A stretch of 64,000 bases of DNA from Pseudonocardia broussonetiae (GTDB lineage Bacteria > Actinomycetota > Actinomycetes > Mycobacteriales > Pseudonocardiaceae), in NCBI RefSeq assembly GCF_013155125.1, contig NZ_CP053564.1:1185501-1249500 (forward strand). The letters are read 5' to 3'. Positions 62,242-64,000 of this stretch are shown piece after piece. Both the position numbers and the translations under genes were made by a program. Numbering within the stretch: the first letter of the stretch is position 1; each line of letters starts with the position of its first letter. Under the pieces are notes generated by a model. That model was not told the DNA's origin, made no database searches, and was given only the letters and a program-made list of their open reading frames with translations.

Positions 62242-64000
62242 TGGACCTGCACCCACCGCGCCACCGACGGCACACCGGCGTCGTCGACGAGGAAGAGCAT
62301 GTAGAAGCCCGGCGGCACGAGCGTCGGCTCGGCGGGCACGGCCAGGCCGAGCGTCCCGTCGGGGTTGTCCGTGACGTCGAGGGCGACCGTGCGCTGCTCC
62401 AGGTCGGTGACGTGCGTGGCCGCGCTGGGCCGTACCAGCCGCGCACGGTCGATGCGGGCGGCGTCCGGCGTGGACACCGTCAGCGTCTGGCCCAGCCCGA
62501 CGGTGGCCGCCGCGTCGGTGATCTCCGGCCGCGGCCCCTGGAACATGTAGGGCGGGGTGAAGATCTCGATGCGGTGCTCGAAGTCGGCGTCGCGGGTGTT
62601 GAGCGGGTCGGAGAACAGCGCGTCGCCGCCCAGCACGATCACCTGGCCGTTGGGCAGCAGCAGGCCCGCGGAGTGGTAGTCGCGCCCGACCGAGGACTCC
62701 GCGGCGGGCCGCAGGGTGTTCGACGAGGGCGTGTAGAGGCTGGCCACGAAGTTGTGGCTCTGCCCCTTGCCGCGGTAGTCGCGCGACCCGCCCGCGATGA
62801 GGATGTCGTCGGTCGGCAGCGTGACGACGTTCGGGTAGCGCGTGGGCGCGGGCAGGTCCGGCCCGGGCGTGTACGCCGGCGCCTCGGCCGCGAGGTCGAT
62901 GACGTCGGTGCGCGCGGTCGACCGCGGCGACTCGCCGACGCCGCCACCGCCGACGACGAGCATCCGCTGGTCCTGCACGGGACCGGCCCACACGGATCCG
63001 GAGGTCTCCATCATGTCGGGGTCGCGCAGGCCCGGGACCGGTACGAACGTGTTGTCGTCGAGGTTCCAGAAGCCGGGTGTGCGCCCCTCCTCGGCCGGGC
63101 CGTAGCCCGTGCTGGAGCCGGTGAAGAACAGCTCGCCGGGCGTCGCGGTCTGGAACAGCGCGGGGTAGGTCGGGAAGTAGCGGAACAGGTCGGGCCGCTC
63201 CGTCCACTCCTTCGTGGCCGGGTCGTAGACCTCGTTCTGCCCGGGCAGGATCGTGCCGGTGCCGTCGAGGCCCGACACCGAGAGCACGGTGCCGTCCGAC
63301 AGCGGCGTGAGGGTGGGGTACCAGCGCTTGTGCTTCATGTCCCCGACGCGCACGTACTCCTCGGTGACCGGGTCGAACTCGAAGGAGTCGGCGATGCCCT
63401 GGTAGTCCTGCTTGTCCAGGTCCATCGCCTCGGCGAGGCCGTAGTAGTTCTCCGCATCGGGGCCGGAGAGCCCGGTGATCGCGTACTGCGCCGGGTCGGC
63501 GGTGACGCCGGGGGCGCCCTCGACGATCGACTCCACCCAGACCACGGTCTCGCTCGCCGTGACGGTCGCGCTGCCGTCGCGGGCGATCACCTTGGCCGCG
63601 GGCGGCAGCGAGAACGCGCTGGTCGCGCGGTAGGACTTGCCGTCGGGAGCGACGAACTCGGTGCCCGCCGGGAAGTCGCGGCCGCCGTCGGGGAACTCGT
63701 TGCGCACGCGCATCGCTCCCGCGGCGTGCGTGACGGCGCCCTCGAGCAGCTCGTAGCGCTGGGTGCCGCCGGCGACGAGCAGGTTGCCGTCGGAGAGGAA
63801 CGCGTGCCCGGCGCAGAACATGTCGGCGGGGGTCATGACCATGCGCGCCTGGCCGGTGGCGGGGTCGTAGAGCAGGCTGCGGAACGTGCCCGCGTCGAAC
63901 TGGGCGCGGTCGTTGCCCGACCCGGCGATGATGAGCAGCTTGCCGGTGGGCAGCAGCGCGGCGTGGATCGCGTTGACCTGCAGGTCCTCGGGCAGCTCGA
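62238..64000 (-). CDS. glxA: GlxA-like copper radical oxidase (AA5, DUF1929), 5' end outside window
   Basis: About 587 codons are present, open to the window edge, so the N-terminus is missing. Kelch-type repeats (TGKLLIIAG, DGNLLVAGG, DGTVLSVSG, DDILIAGGS, NGQVIVLGG) form the propeller. The galactose/glyoxal oxidase copper site is recognisable: Cys in DMFCAGHAFL (Tyr-Cys cofactor), Tyr in KRWYPTL, Tyr-His in RDYHSAGL, and the C-terminal His in AATHVTDLEQ. The DUF1929 domain ends at WVQVQ. With cslZ translationally coupled behind it, this is the glxA member of the csl locus, which needs copper delivery for maturation. The cellulose-synthase-like cslA is expected just beyond 64000. Confidence 0.88.
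   Translation of the reverse strand, partial: ELPEDLQVNAIHAALLPTGKLLIIAGSGNDRAQFDAGTFRSLLYDPATGQARMVMTPADMFCAGHAFLSDGNLLVAGGTQRYELLEGAVTHAAGAMRVRNEFPDGGRDFPAGTEFVAPDGKSYRATSAFSLPPAAKVIARDGSATVTASETVVWVESIVEGAPGVTADPAQYAITGLSGPDAENYYGLAEAMDLDKQDYQGIADSFEFDPVTEEYVRVGDMKHKRWYPTLTPLSDGTVLSVSGLDGTGTILPGQNEVYDPATKEWTERPDLFRYFPTYPALFQTATPGELFFTGSSTGYGPAEEGRTPGFWNLDDNTFVPVPGLRDPDMMETSGSVWAGPVQDQRMLVVGGGGVGESPRSTARTDVIDLAAEAPAYTPGPDLPAPTRYPNVVTLPTDDILIAGGSRDYRGKGQSHNFVASLYTPSSNTLRPAAESSVGRDYHSAGLLLPNGQVIVLGGDALFSDPLNTRDADFEHRIEIFTPPYMFQGPRPEITDAAATVGLGQTLTVSTPDAARIDRARLVRPSAATHVTDLEQRTVALDVTDNPDGTLGLAVPAEPTLVPPGFYMLFLVDDAGVPSVARWVQVQ

Overview
This is a very GC-rich actinobacterial chromosome segment, most like the Pseudonocardiaceae. 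The genus is inferred from gene content and synteny, because no 16S gene is present. Supporting features are GTG starts, 1-4 bp start/stop overlaps, a mycobacterial-type TadE/helicase/topA neighbourhood, several enzymes of F420- and mycofactocin-dependent families, and a glxA-cslZ pair like that of Streptomyces.

Layout. 1-0.95 kb: end of a TadE-type pilus/secretion cluster. 0.95-12.5 kb: housekeeping genes (MrfA/Rv3649-type helicase, serine hydrolase, H+-pyrophosphatase hppA, an Rv3647c-like hypothetical, topA, YqeY protein, phosphoesterase) and then a tRNA-Pro(CGG). 12.6-18 kb: a response regulator, GAF sensor kinase and acyl-CoA ligase operon, divergent from a linalool dehydratase/isomerase-like gene that is translationally coupled to a Sco-like thioredoxin-fold gene. 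18-19 kb: CGNR regulator and VOC protein, divergent around a palindrome.

19-55 kb is a large catabolic island. A minus-strand operon (accD-ECH-SnoaL-LLM-P450-3Fe4S ferredoxin-ACAD) diverges from a biotin carboxylase gene. A decayed IS110-family element and two large hairpins follow. Then come a TetR gene, a P450/acyl-CoA ligase/NDMA-type ADH/mycofactocin-SDR operon, a LLM/FAD/MaoC operon, two plus-strand acyl-CoA ligase operons (one with a molybdopterin oxidoreductase), and a hydrolase/Baeyer-Villiger monooxygenase/VOC operon. A recurring TTGGTAG-type half-site lies in front of the TetR gene and most of these operons, so I infer one TetR-controlled regulon. The enzyme set (hydroxylation, alcohol oxidation, Baeyer-Villiger oxidation, CoA ligation, beta-oxidation, carboxylation) fits breakdown of a branched or cyclic terpenoid-like or alicyclic compound. 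The substrate cannot be read from sequence.

55-64 kb: AI-2E family permease, thioesterase, septum-formation lipoprotein, S9 peptidase, Ohr, an ACT-GNAT acetyltransferase, and cslZ (GH6) with glxA (copper radical oxidase), the last running off the window.

Several genes carry lesions: accD has a 1-nt frameshift, the mycofactocin-type SDR has an internal TAG, the IS110 transposase has several frameshifts, a 31-codon SDR remnant is present, and the TadE-like gene has no nearby stop. Whether these are biological decay or sequence errors cannot be settled here.
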